36,080 nucleotides of DNA from SIG510 sp045540975 (lineage in GTDB: Bacteria > Bacillota > Clostridia > Oscillospirales > JAAYXM01), in NCBI GenBank assembly GCA_045540975.1, contig JAZQIE010000023.1:1-36080 (forward strand), given 5' to 3'. Position numbers and translations under genes: made by a program. The notes below the pieces were generated by a model that did no database searches, was not told the origin of the DNA, and saw only the letters and a program-made list of their open reading frames with translations. This document shows, piece by piece, positions 15,846 through 24,350 of this stretch (its first letter is position 1; each line of letters starts with the position of its first letter).

Positions 15846-16636
15846 TTGATTTCAAAGAAAAAGTTCTTTCGGGCAGTCCGCTTGACGGGATTCAGATTCA
15901 TGATTGCCATAACCATTTGGGGCGTTGGAAAGCGTTCTATGTCCCGGGTGACGGTACCGCAGACCAGATGATTGCCAACATGGACCGCGCGGGCATCAAC
16001 ACGGTATTTGCCACCGCGCACGGATCCATCGGTCCGGATTTTATCTACGGAAACGATATGGTACGCGATGCGTGTGAGCAGTACCCCGACCGTTTTTGGG
16101 GCTATGTCACGGTCAACCCGAATTACGAAGACGGGCTCATGCCCGAAGTGCTGCGCTGCCTGGAGCATCCGGGCTTCCGCGGAATCAAGATTCATGCGGA
16201 CTGCCACGGCTGTGCGATTGAAGATGCGAGATACAATACGGTCTACGAATATGCGGATGACCACAAGATGATTGTGTTGTCCCACGTGTGGGGTGCGGGT
16301 CAGGTCGCGCAGATTGACCGACTCTCGACTCGATTCCCGAACATCCGCTGGATTATGGGCCATTCGGGTGCAGATATCCCGGGGCTTACCTATGCGATGG
16401 ATTTGGTGAATAAGCGCCCGAATGTATACGGCGATACCGCGCTTTCCACCGCGCTTCAAGGCAATATCGAGTGGTTGGTGCGCGAGGCGGACCCGAAGAA
16501 GATTCTATTCGGCACCGATATGCCGTTTTATTCGCCTATGTTTACCGTGGGCAGAATTGCAATGGCGGAGATTCCCGACGAAATCAAACTCGATATTTTC
16601 GGCAGAAATCTCGAACGCTTGATGGAAACCAGATAA
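15842..16636 (+). CDS. amidohydrolase family protein (metal site intact)
   Basis: A 264-residue TIM-barrel hydrolase or decarboxylase of the amidohydrolase-2 group. Metal-site residues are visible in order: H23 and H25 in HDCHNHLG, His in GIKIHADCHG, His in VLSHVWGAG, and Asp in GTDMPFYSP. The GTG start at 15842 overlaps the previous TGA and has GGGAGGTG eight bases upstream; the longer open frame upstream belongs to the other gene's alternate frame. The pair is divergent from the aminotransferase operon, so it likely acts on the same pathway, for example lactone or amide hydrolysis or decarboxylation of a sugar acid. The substrate is not known. Confidence 0.9.
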   Translation: MIDFKEKVLSGSPLDGIQIHDCHNHLGRWKAFYVPGDGTADQMIANMDRAGINTVFATAHGSIGPDFIYGNDMVRDACEQYPDRFWGYVTVNPNYEDGLMPEVLRCLEHPGFRGIKIHADCHGCAIEDARYNTVYEYADDHKMIVLSHVWGAGQVAQIDRLSTRFPNIRWIMGHSGADIPGLTYAMDLVNKRPNVYGDTALSTALQGNIEWLVREADPKKILFGTDMPFYSPMFTVGRIAMAEIPDEIKLDIFGRNLERLMETR

Positions 16637-16639
16637 CAA

Positions 16640-16670
16640 AAACTCCCGACCAACCTTTGGTCGGGAGTTT
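16640..16670. terminator. bidirectional terminator
   Basis: A perfect 13-bp stem (16640-16652 with 16658-16670), five-base loop, with A residues on the left and T residues on the right. It serves both the amidohydrolase pair and the minus-strand HAD gene ending at 16673. Confidence 0.9.
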
Positions 16671-16672
16671 TA

Positions 16673-17323
16673 TCATTTCAGTAAGAAATCCGAGAGCTGC
16701 TGCACCGTATCCGCAACGTAGATATTTGCGACCGAGTCAAACTCGTCGGGTGTCGCGTAACTGTACCGTACACCGACAAAAGGAAGCCCTACCGAGAACG
16801 CGCCGATGGCATCGTGCACACGGTCACCCACCATCAAAATCTCGTGAGAGGCATCTGTTTTCAAAAGCTCCAGCGCATAGCGGATTGCATCGCTTTTTAC
16901 CACGCGCTCGCCCGAAAGCTCACTTCCCGAAACCGCGGAAAAGTATTTTGCGAGGTCAAAATGCTCCAAAATGCGGTTGACATAGATGAGCGGCTTGCTG
17001 GATGCGATGGCAAGGGTCACGCCGCGGTCATAGAGTGCCGCAAGCATCTCGGGGATACCGGGGTATACGCGGTTTTCAAAAAGACCGACGGTTGCAAAAC
17101 GCTCGCGGTATTTTGCCAAAGCAATTTTTCCCTCCTCGGGGGAGAGGTGGAAATAACGGCAAAGCTCGGCTTCGAGCGGCGGACCGATGAAGCCGCGCAG
17201 TTTTTCCAAATCCGGCTCAATGATACCGAAATGCTGCGCCGCGTATTGCACACACTTTGTAATTCCTTCAAACGGATCGGTCAATGTGCCGTCCAAATCA
17301 AACAAAATTGTACGGTATTGCAT
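16673..17323 (-). CDS. HAD-superfamily phosphatase (Gph/PpaX-like)
   Basis: A 216-residue haloacid-dehalogenase-type hydrolase. Motif I FDLDGTLTD (D9 and D11), motif II AIASSKP, and motif IV GDRVHDAIGA are all present, with a helical cap between motifs I and II, as in phosphoglycolate phosphatase or pyrophosphatase PpaX. The start at 17323 (MQYRTILFD) has AAAGGAG eight bases upstream; the ATG two codons earlier is too close to that site, and the longer open frame has no support. It converges on the amidohydrolases and diverges from the XRE gene. It could serve the nearby sugar pathway or be a general phosphatase. Confidence 0.88.
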   Translation of the reverse strand: MQYRTILFDLDGTLTDPFEGITKCVQYAAQHFGIIEPDLEKLRGFIGPPLEAELCRYFHLSPEEGKIALAKYRERFATVGLFENRVYPGIPEMLAALYDRGVTLAIASSKPLIYVNRILEHFDLAKYFSAVSGSELSGERVVKSDAIRYALELLKTDASHEILMVGDRVHDAIGAFSVGLPFVGVRYSYATPDEFDSVANIYVADTVQQLSDFLLK

Positions 17324-17344
17324 CCTCATCTCTCCTTTGTCTTT

Positions 17345-17373
17345 ATCATATACCAAAATGCCTTCCGCGTAAA
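17345..17373 (-). promoter_or_regulatory. putative promoter of the HAD gene
   Basis: On the minus strand, -35 TTTACG (17373-17368), 17 bases, -10 TATGAT (17350-17345), giving a leader of about 15 bases. Confidence 0.45.
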
Positions 17374-17398
17374 GAGTTTTTCGAATTTTGAGAAAAAT

Positions 17399-17414
17399 GT
17401 AAAACATACTTGAC
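17399..17414 (+). promoter_or_regulatory. possible XRE operator O1
   Basis: A 16-base element matching the perfect palindrome at 17445-17460 at 13 of 16 positions, overlapping the -35 box. Confidence 0.4.
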
Positions 17415-17438
17415 ATTTTGTGTGGGGTACGGTAAGAT
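17410..17438 (+). promoter_or_regulatory. promoter of the XRE/membrane protein pair
   Basis: A -35 TTGACA (17410-17415), 17 bases, and -10 TAAGAT (17433-17438). Confidence 0.7.
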
Positions 17439-17444
17439 ATAAAT

Positions 17445-17460
17445 GTAAAGTATACTTTAC
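17445..17460 (+). promoter_or_regulatory. XRE operator O2
   Basis: A perfect 16-base palindrome GTAAAGTATACTTTAC at the predicted transcription start. Small XRE repressors often bind such sites to control their own gene. Confidence 0.65.
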
Positions 17461-17478
17461 TATTTGAGGGGTGATTGT

Positions 17479-17676
17479 TTGAACAACAGAATCAGGGAAT
17501 TGCGCAAACAGAATAAGACAACGCAAGATGATTTGGCAAACGCGGTCGGGGTTACCCGACAAACGATTATCTCCCTTGAAAACGGGAAATACAATGCATC
17601 CCTGCAGCTTGCTTACAGAATAGCGAAGTATTTCAAAATGAGAATCGAAGATGTTTTTATGTTTGAGGAGGCGTGA
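17479..17676 (+). CDS. XRE-family helix-turn-helix regulator
   Basis: A 65-residue single-domain Cro/C1-type DNA-binding protein. It starts NNRIRELRKQ and has the helix-turn-helix around TQDDLANAVGVTRQTIISLENGKY, followed by RIAKYFKMRIEDVF, as in the many small Firmicutes regulators paired with a membrane protein. The TTG start at 17479 is chosen because AGGGGTG ends 5 bases before it; an earlier in-frame TTG at 17464 overlaps that site. Palindromes around its promoter suggest autoregulation. The membrane protein gene follows directly. Confidence 0.88.
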   Translation: MNNRIRELRKQNKTTQDDLANAVGVTRQTIISLENGKYNASLQLAYRIAKYFKMRIEDVFMFEEA

Positions 17677-17678
17677 GT

Positions 17679-18095
17679 ATGGATTTCAAAAAGAAACTCA
17701 AATCCCGACTGTATCTCGCATACGGTTATCTTGCAATCGGGATTCTGTTGGTGCTTGTAAGTATTGTCACCAAAACGAAAAACGAGTTTATTTCTTCATT
17801 CGGGCTTATAATTGCGGTCATGGGACTTGCCAGGATTCGGAATTATCTCAGAATCACAAAAAACGAGGAAACCGTGCGCAAACAGGAGATTGCCGAAACC
17901 GATGAACGGAATCTCTCGATTCAGCAGAAGGCAAAAGGTGCTGCGTTTTTGGTCTATACCATGCTATCGGGGATTGCGGTTATCATTTTATCGTTTTTGA
18001 AGATGCACGAAGCGGCAAAGTGGATTTCCTATTCGGTGCTTTTGCTTGTGGCAATTTATTGGATTTGCTACTTGGTGTATCAAAAAAAGTCATAA
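17679..18095 (+). CDS. small four-span membrane protein paired with XRE regulator
   Basis: A 138-residue protein with two hairpins of predicted membrane spans (about 13-31 and 37-53, then 88-107 and 114-133) separated by a charged cytoplasmic-type segment containing ETDERNLSIQQKAKG. That segment recurs in Firmicutes membrane proteins adjoining XRE regulators. The function is not known; a sequestration or sensing role toward the regulator is an inference from linkage. ATG 17679 has GAGGAGG eight bases upstream and lies 2 bases after the regulator stop; a GTG at 17673 is too close. The unit ends at a strong terminator. Confidence 0.8.
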   Translation: MDFKKKLKSRLYLAYGYLAIGILLVLVSIVTKTKNEFISSFGLIIAVMGLARIRNYLRITKNEETVRKQEIAETDERNLSIQQKAKGAAFLVYTMLSGIAVIILSFLKMHEAAKWISYSVLLLVAIYWICYLVYQKKS

Positions 18096-18106
18096 ACACA
18101 ACCACG

Positions 18107-18141
18107 GGCTTTGAACACATTGTTCAAAGCCTTGTTTTTTT
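18107..18141 (+). terminator. terminator after the XRE unit
   Basis: A perfect 11-bp stem GGCTTTGAACA/TGTTCAAAGCC (18107-18117, 18121-18131) with a CAT loop and a T-rich tail (18132-18141). Confidence 0.9.
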
Positions 18142-18152
18142 CAAGATTCCTC

Positions 18153-18181
18153 TTGCAAAAGGTACTTAAAATTGGTAAAAT
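18153..18181 (+). promoter_or_regulatory. smc promoter
   Basis: A -35 TTGCAA (18153-18158), 17 bases, -10 TAAAAT (18176-18181) with an upstream TGG extension. It lies 38 bases before smc. Confidence 0.65.
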
Positions 18182-18219
18182 AAAATGGATTGTAAAATAA
18201 TTGAAAGGAGGTTTTTGAT

Positions 18220-21200
18220 TTGCGTCTGAAAAGTTTGGAACTTCAAGGGTTCAAATCCTTCCCGGATAAGAGTGTTATCAGTTTTGACCAAGGTATCACC
18301 GCAATCGTTGGACCCAATGGCAGCGGCAAATCAAATATCTCCGATGCAGTTCGTTGGGTTTTGGGCGAGCAGTCGACCCGTACTCTGCGCGGCAGTAAAA
18401 TGGAAGACGTCATCTTCGGCGGTACTCAGCAGCGCAAGCCGGTCGGCTTTGCGGAGGTTTCGCTCACCATCGATAATTCCGACGGTGCGCTTCCCATTGA
18501 GTATACCGAGGTAACCGTTACACGTCGTTACTACCGCTCGGGCGAAAGTGAGTTCTATATCAACCGCAAGGCAATGCGCCTGCGCGATATTCATGAACTT
18601 TTCATGGATACCGGTCTCGGCCGAGACGGATATTCCATCATCGGTCAGGGTCGAATTGACGAAATCCTTTCGGTCAAGAGTGAGGACCGTCGCGAGATTT
18701 TTGAAGAAGCTTCGGGTATTTCCAAATTCCGTCACCGTAAAGTGGAAGCGGAGCGGAAGCTGGACGCGACCGAAGAAAACCTTGTCCGTATCCGCGATAT
18801 CATTTCTGAGCTGGAGGGTCAAGTGCTTCCTCTGCAAAAGCAGGCGGAACAAGCCAAACGCTATCTGGCGATTTATGATGAACTGAAAAAGCTGGAAACC
18901 AATGTCTGGCTGTATGAACTGGATCGGGAAAAAGAAGCGGCGGAAAAGTTTGCGCGGGATTATGAAACCGCTTGCGCACAGTTTGTCCGTATGCAGGAAA
19001 CCGTGGATGCACTCTACCGCGAGGTAGAAGAGCAGTCGGAAAAAATGCGCGCGCTCGAAGTCACCATCGAGGAAGAGCGTGAAACCTTGCAGGCAAAAGA
19101 ACGTGCGGTGCAAGAAATCTTGCATGCCCGTCAGGTGCTGGAAGCAAGTGTGCAGAATAATCTTGAAAATATCGAACGTGTTCGCGGCGAACTCTCGGAA
19201 GAGGAATCCCGCGAGGGCGGAATTCAGGAGCAAATCGCAGAGCGCGAGGAGAGAATTGCAGCGCTCCTGAAAGAGAGCGAGGAATTGGAAGTCTCCATCT
19301 CCGCAATGAATGAGCAGATTGCCGAAGCGCTTGCGGGAAGTGACGATGCGGAAAAGCAGCTTGATGCGCTCCGTGCATCGCTTCTTGTCAAAGAGACCGA
19401 GCTTTTGGGTCTTACCACCAAGCAAGCGGCGGAGGAGGCATCACTCTCCGCGGAGGAAGACCGCCTCGCACTTTTGGAATCCGATTTCTCCGAGCAGGAG
19501 ACCAAGCGAAAAGAAACCCGCGAGAAAGCGCGCGCGGTCAAGCAGATCGCGGAAGAAGCGGAGGGGAAACTTGCGGAGGCGGAAAACCGTCTGCGCGGAT
19601 TCACCCTGAAAGCGGAAAGCCGCAAAGCCAAATTGGAAACCGCGCAGCAAGACCTCCAGAAGGGGCAGAACGCGGTTTCTTCCATGGAAGAAAAATTCCG
19701 TTATCTCACCGAGCTTGAGCGCGAGTTTGCAGGATTCTCCGGTGCAACCAAAGCGGTCATGCAGGCGGCCGAGCGCAAGCAGTTGTTCGGTGTTTGCGGC
19801 ATCGTGTCCAAGCTCATGCAGGTGCCGGAACAATATGCGGTCGCGGTGGAAATCGCACTTGGCGGTGCGCTCAACAATATCATTGTGGAAGATGAAAAAT
19901 CCGCAAAAGCCGCGATTTCCTTCTTGAAAAGTTCGGGCGGCGGCAGAACCACCTTCTATCCGCTGACCACCATCCGCGGAAAACGTCTTTCCGCAAGCGG
20001 TGTGGAAAAGGAAGACGGCGTGTGCGGTATCGCATCCGAACTGGTATCCTTTGATGCACGCTTTGCGGAAGTCTATCAGAGTTTGCTCGGACGTGTGGTC
20101 ATTGTCGAGCATATCGACCGCGCAACCGCGCTTGCAAGAAAGCATAACTATCAGTTTAAAATCGTTACGCTCGACGGTCAGGTCATCAACGCGGGCGGCT
20201 CGTACACGGGCGGTAGTGTCGGCAAAAATGTCGGTATTTTAAGCCGCGCAAACGAACTCCGCCGTCTGGAGGAAGACCTTGCTTCCAAGAAAGCAAAACT
20301 TGAGGCGGATGCGGTCGCGGTGCAGGAGCTTTCGCGTGAATATTCCGCGCTCGCATATGAAATCGAACTTGCGCAGAACGATAAACGAAGCGCGGAAGAC
20401 GCGCTCTTAAAATCCAAAACCGAAATCGAGCATTACGGACTCCTTATGGCTGCGCTCAACGAATCGGGCGATGCGGCAGAGGAGGAAACCCGTCAGCTTC
20501 GCGCACGTGTCACCGTGCGCAAGCGTGAACTTTCGTTCCGCGCCGAAACCATTGCGGAAAAAACCGCGGAGAAAGACACCCTTGCCGCACAGATTGAGCA
20601 GATGCAGGCGGGTCGAACCGAATTGGTCAGCCAGCAGGGAGATTTGACCGCACAGTTGGCAGAACTCAAAATGCGCGCCGCGGGAATTGAAGCCGAGATG
20701 CGCGAAAATGAGCGCTCCAAGGCGGAACTGACAGAACTCTCCCTCGGTATGGCGGGCGGTCGCGATCAGAAGTTCAAGCTCATCGAGGAATTCGAGGAGA
20801 AGAACCGTCTCCTCGCGATTGAAATCGAAGAAAAGAATGCCGAAATGAAAACCGCGCAGGAGGATGCGGAGGCGCAGCGCACCCGTATTTCCGAGCGGAT
20901 GCAGGAGAAACTGGAGGTGGAGGCGGTCCGCAACCGTAAGGATCGCGAAGCCAAAGCAAGCAATGACGAGATTTTGAATCTCGAGCGTGAACGCGCACGT
21001 TTGGAATCCAAGAAGGATTCCGCGGAGCAGGCTTACGCGCAGTTGATCGACAAGCTTTGGGAAACCTATGAACTCACCGTCACCGCGGCACAGGAAGTCG
21101 CGGAGCCGATTGCGTCTATTCCCGAAGCAAAGGCGCGCATCCAAACCCTCAAGAGCGAGCGCAAGAGTCTGGGTAATGTCAACGTGGGCGCGATTGAGGA

Positions 21201-21795
21201 GTACGACCGTGTCTCCGAGCGCTTTGAATTCATGAGCGCGCAGCGCGCGGACCTGGAACAGGCAAAAACCGAGCTTTTGGAAAAAATCAAAGAGCTTACC
21301 GACCAAATGCGCGTGATTTTTGCGGAAAAATTTGCAATTATCAATCAAAAATTCGGCGAAACCTTCACCGAAATTTTCGATGGCGGTACCGCAGAACTCA
21401 ATCTGGAAGACCCGGACGATATCTTAAACTGCGGCATTGAAATCAAGGTCCAGCCCCCGGGCAAGACCTTAAAGACCATCACATTGCTTTCGGGCGGTGA
21501 GCGAGCGCTGGTTGCGATTGCATTGTATTTCGCAATTATGAAGATGCGCCCGACCCCGTTCTGTGTGCTAGACGAAATTGAGGCGGCACTCGACGATGTC
21601 AACGTGGTCCGTTATGCGGATTACCTGCGCAGACTCTGTGAGAATACCCAGTTCATCGTCATCACACACCGCCGCGGTACCATGGAAGAGGCGGATGTGC
21701 TGTACGGCGTCACCATGCAGGAGCGCGGTATTTCCAAGATGCTCACCATCAGCATCGCGGAGGTCGAAAAAGAATTGCATATGAAACTCAAGTAG
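18220..21795 (+). CDS. smc: chromosome segregation protein SMC
   Basis: SMC is the condensin ATPase that forms DNA loops and aligns chromosome arms. At 1191 residues it has the full architecture: head half with Walker A GPNGSGKSN (31-39), long coiled coil (about 165-500), hinge at about 520-640 (FGVCGIVSKLMQVPEQYAVA, GGALNNIIVEDEKSA), a second coiled coil (about 670-1030), and the C-terminal head with signature LLSGGERALVA (about 1088-1098) and Walker B VLDEIEAALDD (about 1116-1126). The start is TTG at 18220 with AAAGGAGG upstream. Its partners scpA and scpB are not in the window. ftsY follows after 15 bases, an order common in Firmicutes. Confidence 0.97.
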   Translation: MRLKSLELQGFKSFPDKSVISFDQGITAIVGPNGSGKSNISDAVRWVLGEQSTRTLRGSKMEDVIFGGTQQRKPVGFAEVSLTIDNSDGALPIEYTEVTVTRRYYRSGESEFYINRKAMRLRDIHELFMDTGLGRDGYSIIGQGRIDEILSVKSEDRREIFEEASGISKFRHRKVEAERKLDATEENLVRIRDIISELEGQVLPLQKQAEQAKRYLAIYDELKKLETNVWLYELDREKEAAEKFARDYETACAQFVRMQETVDALYREVEEQSEKMRALEVTIEEERETLQAKERAVQEILHARQVLEASVQNNLENIERVRGELSEEESREGGIQEQIAEREERIAALLKESEELEVSISAMNEQIAEALAGSDDAEKQLDALRASLLVKETELLGLTTKQAAEEASLSAEEDRLALLESDFSEQETKRKETREKARAVKQIAEEAEGKLAEAENRLRGFTLKAESRKAKLETAQQDLQKGQNAVSSMEEKFRYLTELEREFAGFSGATKAVMQAAERKQLFGVCGIVSKLMQVPEQYAVAVEIALGGALNNIIVEDEKSAKAAISFLKSSGGGRTTFYPLTTIRGKRLSASGVEKEDGVCGIASELVSFDARFAEVYQSLLGRVVIVEHIDRATALARKHNYQFKIVTLDGQVINAGGSYTGGSVGKNVGILSRANELRRLEEDLASKKAKLEADAVAVQELSREYSALAYEIELAQNDKRSAEDALLKSKTEIEHYGLLMAALNESGDAAEEETRQLRARVTVRKRELSFRAETIAEKTAEKDTLAAQIEQMQAGRTELVSQQGDLTAQLAELKMRAAGIEAEMRENERSKAELTELSLGMAGGRDQKFKLIEEFEEKNRLLAIEIEEKNAEMKTAQEDAEAQRTRISERMQEKLEVEAVRNRKDREAKASNDEILNLERERARLESKKDSAEQAYAQLIDKLWETYELTVTAAQEVAEPIASIPEAKARIQTLKSERKSLGNVNVGAIEEYDRVSERFEFMSAQRADLEQAKTELLEKIKELTDQMRVIFAEKFAIINQKFGETFTEIFDGGTAELNLEDPDDILNCGIEIKVQPPGKTLKTITLLSGGERALVAIALYFAIMKMRPTPFCVLDEIEAALDDVNVVRYADYLRRLCENTQFIVITHRRGTMEEADVLYGVTMQERGISKMLTISIAEVEKELHMKLK

Positions 21796-21810
21796 AGAGG
21801 ATCTTTACAG

Positions 21811-22716
21811 ATGGGATTGTTTGACAAACTCAAAGCGGGTCTGCAAAAGACCCGTGCTGCGGTGAGTGAGCAGGTGGAGAGCATTATCAAAACCTTCACT
21901 CCGCTTGATGACGATTTCTTCGATGATTTGGAAGAAGCGCTCATCATGGCGGATCTCGGGGCTGTCACCGCAATGAATATCACCGAAGAGCTCAGAAACC
22001 GCGCAAAGGAAGAGAAATTGCGTGACGGTGAGGAACTCAAAGAAGCGTTTTACCAAATCGTTTGCGAGATATTGACCCGAAAATCAAGCGAACTTACACT
22101 CAACACCAAGCCCTCTGTGGTCTTGGTCATCGGGGTCAACGGGGTGGGGAAGACCACCTCAATCGGAAAACTTGCGCATGTGTTCAAGAGTCAAGGCAAG
22201 AAGGTTTTGCTTGCGGCGGGAGACACCTTCCGTGCCGCGGCGGCAGACCAGCTTGGCATTTGGGCGGAGCGCGCAGGCGTGGATCTCATCCGCCATAACG
22301 AGGGCGCAGACCCCGCGGCGGTTGTGTTTGACGCGATGAATGCGGCAAAGGCGCGCGGATGTGATATCATTCTGTGCGACACCGCAGGCAGACTTCACAA
22401 TAAGCAGAATCTCATGAATGAGCTTCAAAAAATCTCCCGTGTGATTGACCGCGAACTTCCGGGTGCGGATGTGGAGACCTTACTCGTGCTGGATGCAACC
22501 ACGGGTCAGAATGCGGTCTCTCAGGCGAAGGAATTTTCCAAAGCCGCAGGTGTGAGCGGAATTGTCCTCACCAAACTTGACGGCACCGCAAAGGGAGGAA
22601 TTGTGGTCTCCATTGCAGACACGATGGACATCCCGGTGAAATTCATCGGTGTGGGTGAGCAGATGGACGATTTGATGCCCTTTGATGCGGAAAGTTTTGC
22701 AAAGGCGTTATTTTAA
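21811..22716 (+). CDS. ftsY: signal recognition particle receptor FtsY
   Basis: FtsY is the membrane-associated SRP receptor GTPase that docks ribosome-SRP complexes for co-translational protein insertion. The protein is short (301 residues), with only an N-domain (about 1-95) and the G-domain, and lacks the long acidic region of enterobacterial FtsY. Motifs: G1 GVNGVGKT (108-115), GDTFRAAAADQL, G3 DTAGR, G4 TKLDG and the closing GEQMDDLMPFD. The AGAGAGGATC ribosome site precedes the ATG. It forms a pair with smc, and rph follows after 11 bases, so transcription probably continues. Confidence 0.97.
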   Translation: MGLFDKLKAGLQKTRAAVSEQVESIIKTFTPLDDDFFDDLEEALIMADLGAVTAMNITEELRNRAKEEKLRDGEELKEAFYQIVCEILTRKSSELTLNTKPSVVLVIGVNGVGKTTSIGKLAHVFKSQGKKVLLAAGDTFRAAAADQLGIWAERAGVDLIRHNEGADPAAVVFDAMNAAKARGCDIILCDTAGRLHNKQNLMNELQKISRVIDRELPGADVETLLVLDATTGQNAVSQAKEFSKAAGVSGIVLTKLDGTAKGGIVVSIADTMDIPVKFIGVGEQMDDLMPFDAESFAKALF

Positions 22717-22727
22717 GGAGAATGAAT

Positions 22728-23453
22728 ATGGCACGAGCGGACGGAAGGACCGAGGGGCAGCTGCGCCCGGTTAAGATTATCACAGATTTCACCAAATATG
22801 CGGAGGGCAGTGTGCTCATCAAGATGGGGGACACCCACGTGTTGTGCAATGCCACTGTGGAAGCAGGCGCGCCGCCTTATGTCCCGATGGGTACGGGCTG
22901 GGTCACAGCGGAGTATTCCATGCTCCCGCGCGCAACCGGAAAACGTACACCCCGTGACGTTTCCAGACTCAAAATCGCGCCGCGCAGCAGCGAAATCCAG
23001 CGCCTCATCGGAAGGTCTCTGCGCAGTGTGGTGGACCTTGCAGCTCTTGGTGAATATACCATCACGGTGGACTGCGATGTCCTGCAAGCGGACGGCGGCA
23101 CTCGCTGTGCCTCCATCACGGGCGGCTTTGTTGCGCTTGCACTTGCTTGCCGCCGTATGGTGGAGCAGGGACTCATCAAGGAAAACCCCATCACCCAATG
23201 GGCGGCGGCGGTCAGCGTGGGAATTGTAAACGGCACCTGTGTCCTCGACCTCAATTATAAAGAGGACAGCGCGGCAGAGGTGGACTTCAATGCCATCATG
23301 ACCGAGGATGGGTCACTCATCGAGGTGCAGGGAACGGGCGAGGAGCGTCCGTTTACACGCGCGGAACACACGAAACTCTTAAATCTTGCAACCCGTGGCG
23401 TGAAAAGCCTGATTGCAAAGCAGAAAAAAGCATTGGGTGGAACACTGAAATGA
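22728..23453 (+). CDS. rph: ribonuclease PH
   Basis: RNase PH is a phosphorolytic 3'-5' exoribonuclease that trims tRNA 3' ends. The 241-residue length matches the family. It starts ARADGRTEGQLRPV, with the basic RNA-binding stretch TGKRTPRDVSRLK and the phosphate-site region CDVLQADGGTRCASITGG. ATG 22728 is preferred to ATG 22722 because AAGGAG is then at eight bases rather than two. It overlaps the next gene (ATGA). Confidence 0.96.
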   Translation: MARADGRTEGQLRPVKIITDFTKYAEGSVLIKMGDTHVLCNATVEAGAPPYVPMGTGWVTAEYSMLPRATGKRTPRDVSRLKIAPRSSEIQRLIGRSLRSVVDLAALGEYTITVDCDVLQADGGTRCASITGGFVALALACRRMVEQGLIKENPITQWAAAVSVGIVNGTCVLDLNYKEDSAAEVDFNAIMTEDGSLIEVQGTGEERPFTRAEHTKLLNLATRGVKSLIAKQKKALGGTLK

Positions 23454-24061
23454 AATTTGTAATTGCAACCAACAATCAGAAAAAACTAAAAGAACTCCAA
23501 AAGATTTTATGCGACTTCGGTGTGGAAGCACTCTCGCTCAAGGAAGCGGGCGTGACCACCGATGTGGAGGAGACCGGCACCACATTTGAAGAGAATGCGG
23601 TCCTCAAAGCGGTGAACGCAATGAACGTGACCGGACTTCCTGCGGTTGCGGACGATTCGGGACTTGTGGTGGAAGCACTTGGCGGCGAGCCGGGGATTTA
23701 CTCGGCACGTTACGGCGGAGATGCCTGTAAGGATGATACCGACCGTTTGAATCTCCTCCTTAAGAACATGGAAGGCAAAGAAAATCGCCGTGCATTTTTC
23801 GTGTCTGCGATTGCTTGTGTGTTCCCTGACGGCGCAAAAATCGTGACCCGCGGCGAATGCCACGGACGAATCACCGAAGAAGCGGTGGGCGAGGGCGGCT
23901 TCGGGTATGACCCGATTTTTTACCTCCCGAATGAAGAAGCCACCATGGCGGAAATCACCGCGGAACGTAAAAACGAAATCTCACACCGTGCGGTCGCGCT
24001 GCAAAACCTTGCAGGCGCGCTTAAGGTGTTCTGGAAAGAAAGAGGATATCAAAATGCTTAG
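23450..24061 (+). CDS. rdgB: XTP/dITP diphosphatase (RdgB/HAM1 type)
   Basis: A nucleotide-pool cleaner that hydrolyses XTP, ITP and dITP to monophosphates and so prevents faulty purines entering DNA and RNA. In 203 residues it has the phosphate-binding start IATNNQKKLKEL, VEETGTTFEENAVLKA, the catalytic ADDSGLVVEALGGEPG, and GFGYDPIFY. The start overlaps the rph stop. Its last 8 bases overlap the yhbY-like gene. The rph-rdgB pair is a classic arrangement in bacteria. Confidence 0.96.
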   Translation: MKFVIATNNQKKLKELQKILCDFGVEALSLKEAGVTTDVEETGTTFEENAVLKAVNAMNVTGLPAVADDSGLVVEALGGEPGIYSARYGGDACKDDTDRLNLLLKNMEGKENRRAFFVSAIACVFPDGAKIVTRGECHGRITEEAVGEGGFGYDPIFYLPNEEATMAEITAERKNEISHRAVALQNLAGALKVFWKERGYQNA

Positions 24062-24350
24062 TAGCAAACAACGTGCACAGCTCCGTGCACTTGGCGGAAA
24101 AGAAGATACCATTCTCCATGTGGGAAAGGGCGGCATCAATGACAACCTGATCCGTCAGGCGGACGATGCGCTCACCGCACGCGAATTGGTAAAAGGCAGA
24201 GTGCTGGAAAATTCACTTCTCACACCGCGCGAAGTGGCGGATGTGCTGTGCGAAGCACTCGGATGCGACTGTGTGCAGACCATCGGAACCCGTTTTGTTT
24301 TGTACCGTCCCAATCCGAAGAACCCGAAAATCGTGCTTGAAAAGGAATGA
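24054..24350 (+). CDS. yhbY: YhbY-type RNA-binding protein
   Basis: A 98-residue CRS1-YhbY domain protein, a single KH-like fold associated with pre-50S ribosome particles. It begins LSSKQRAQLRALG and has the conserved GKGGINDN loop, then LVKGRVLEN and the C-terminal IGTRFVLYRPN. The start at 24054 overlaps the rdgB end by 8 bases; the longer open frame is the shadow of rdgB. It is followed, with a four-base overlap, by nadD, as in B. subtilis (yqeI-nadD-yqeK). Confidence 0.93.
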   Translation: MLSSKQRAQLRALGGKEDTILHVGKGGINDNLIRQADDALTARELVKGRVLENSLLTPREVADVLCEALGCDCVQTIGTRFVLYRPNPKNPKIVLEKE

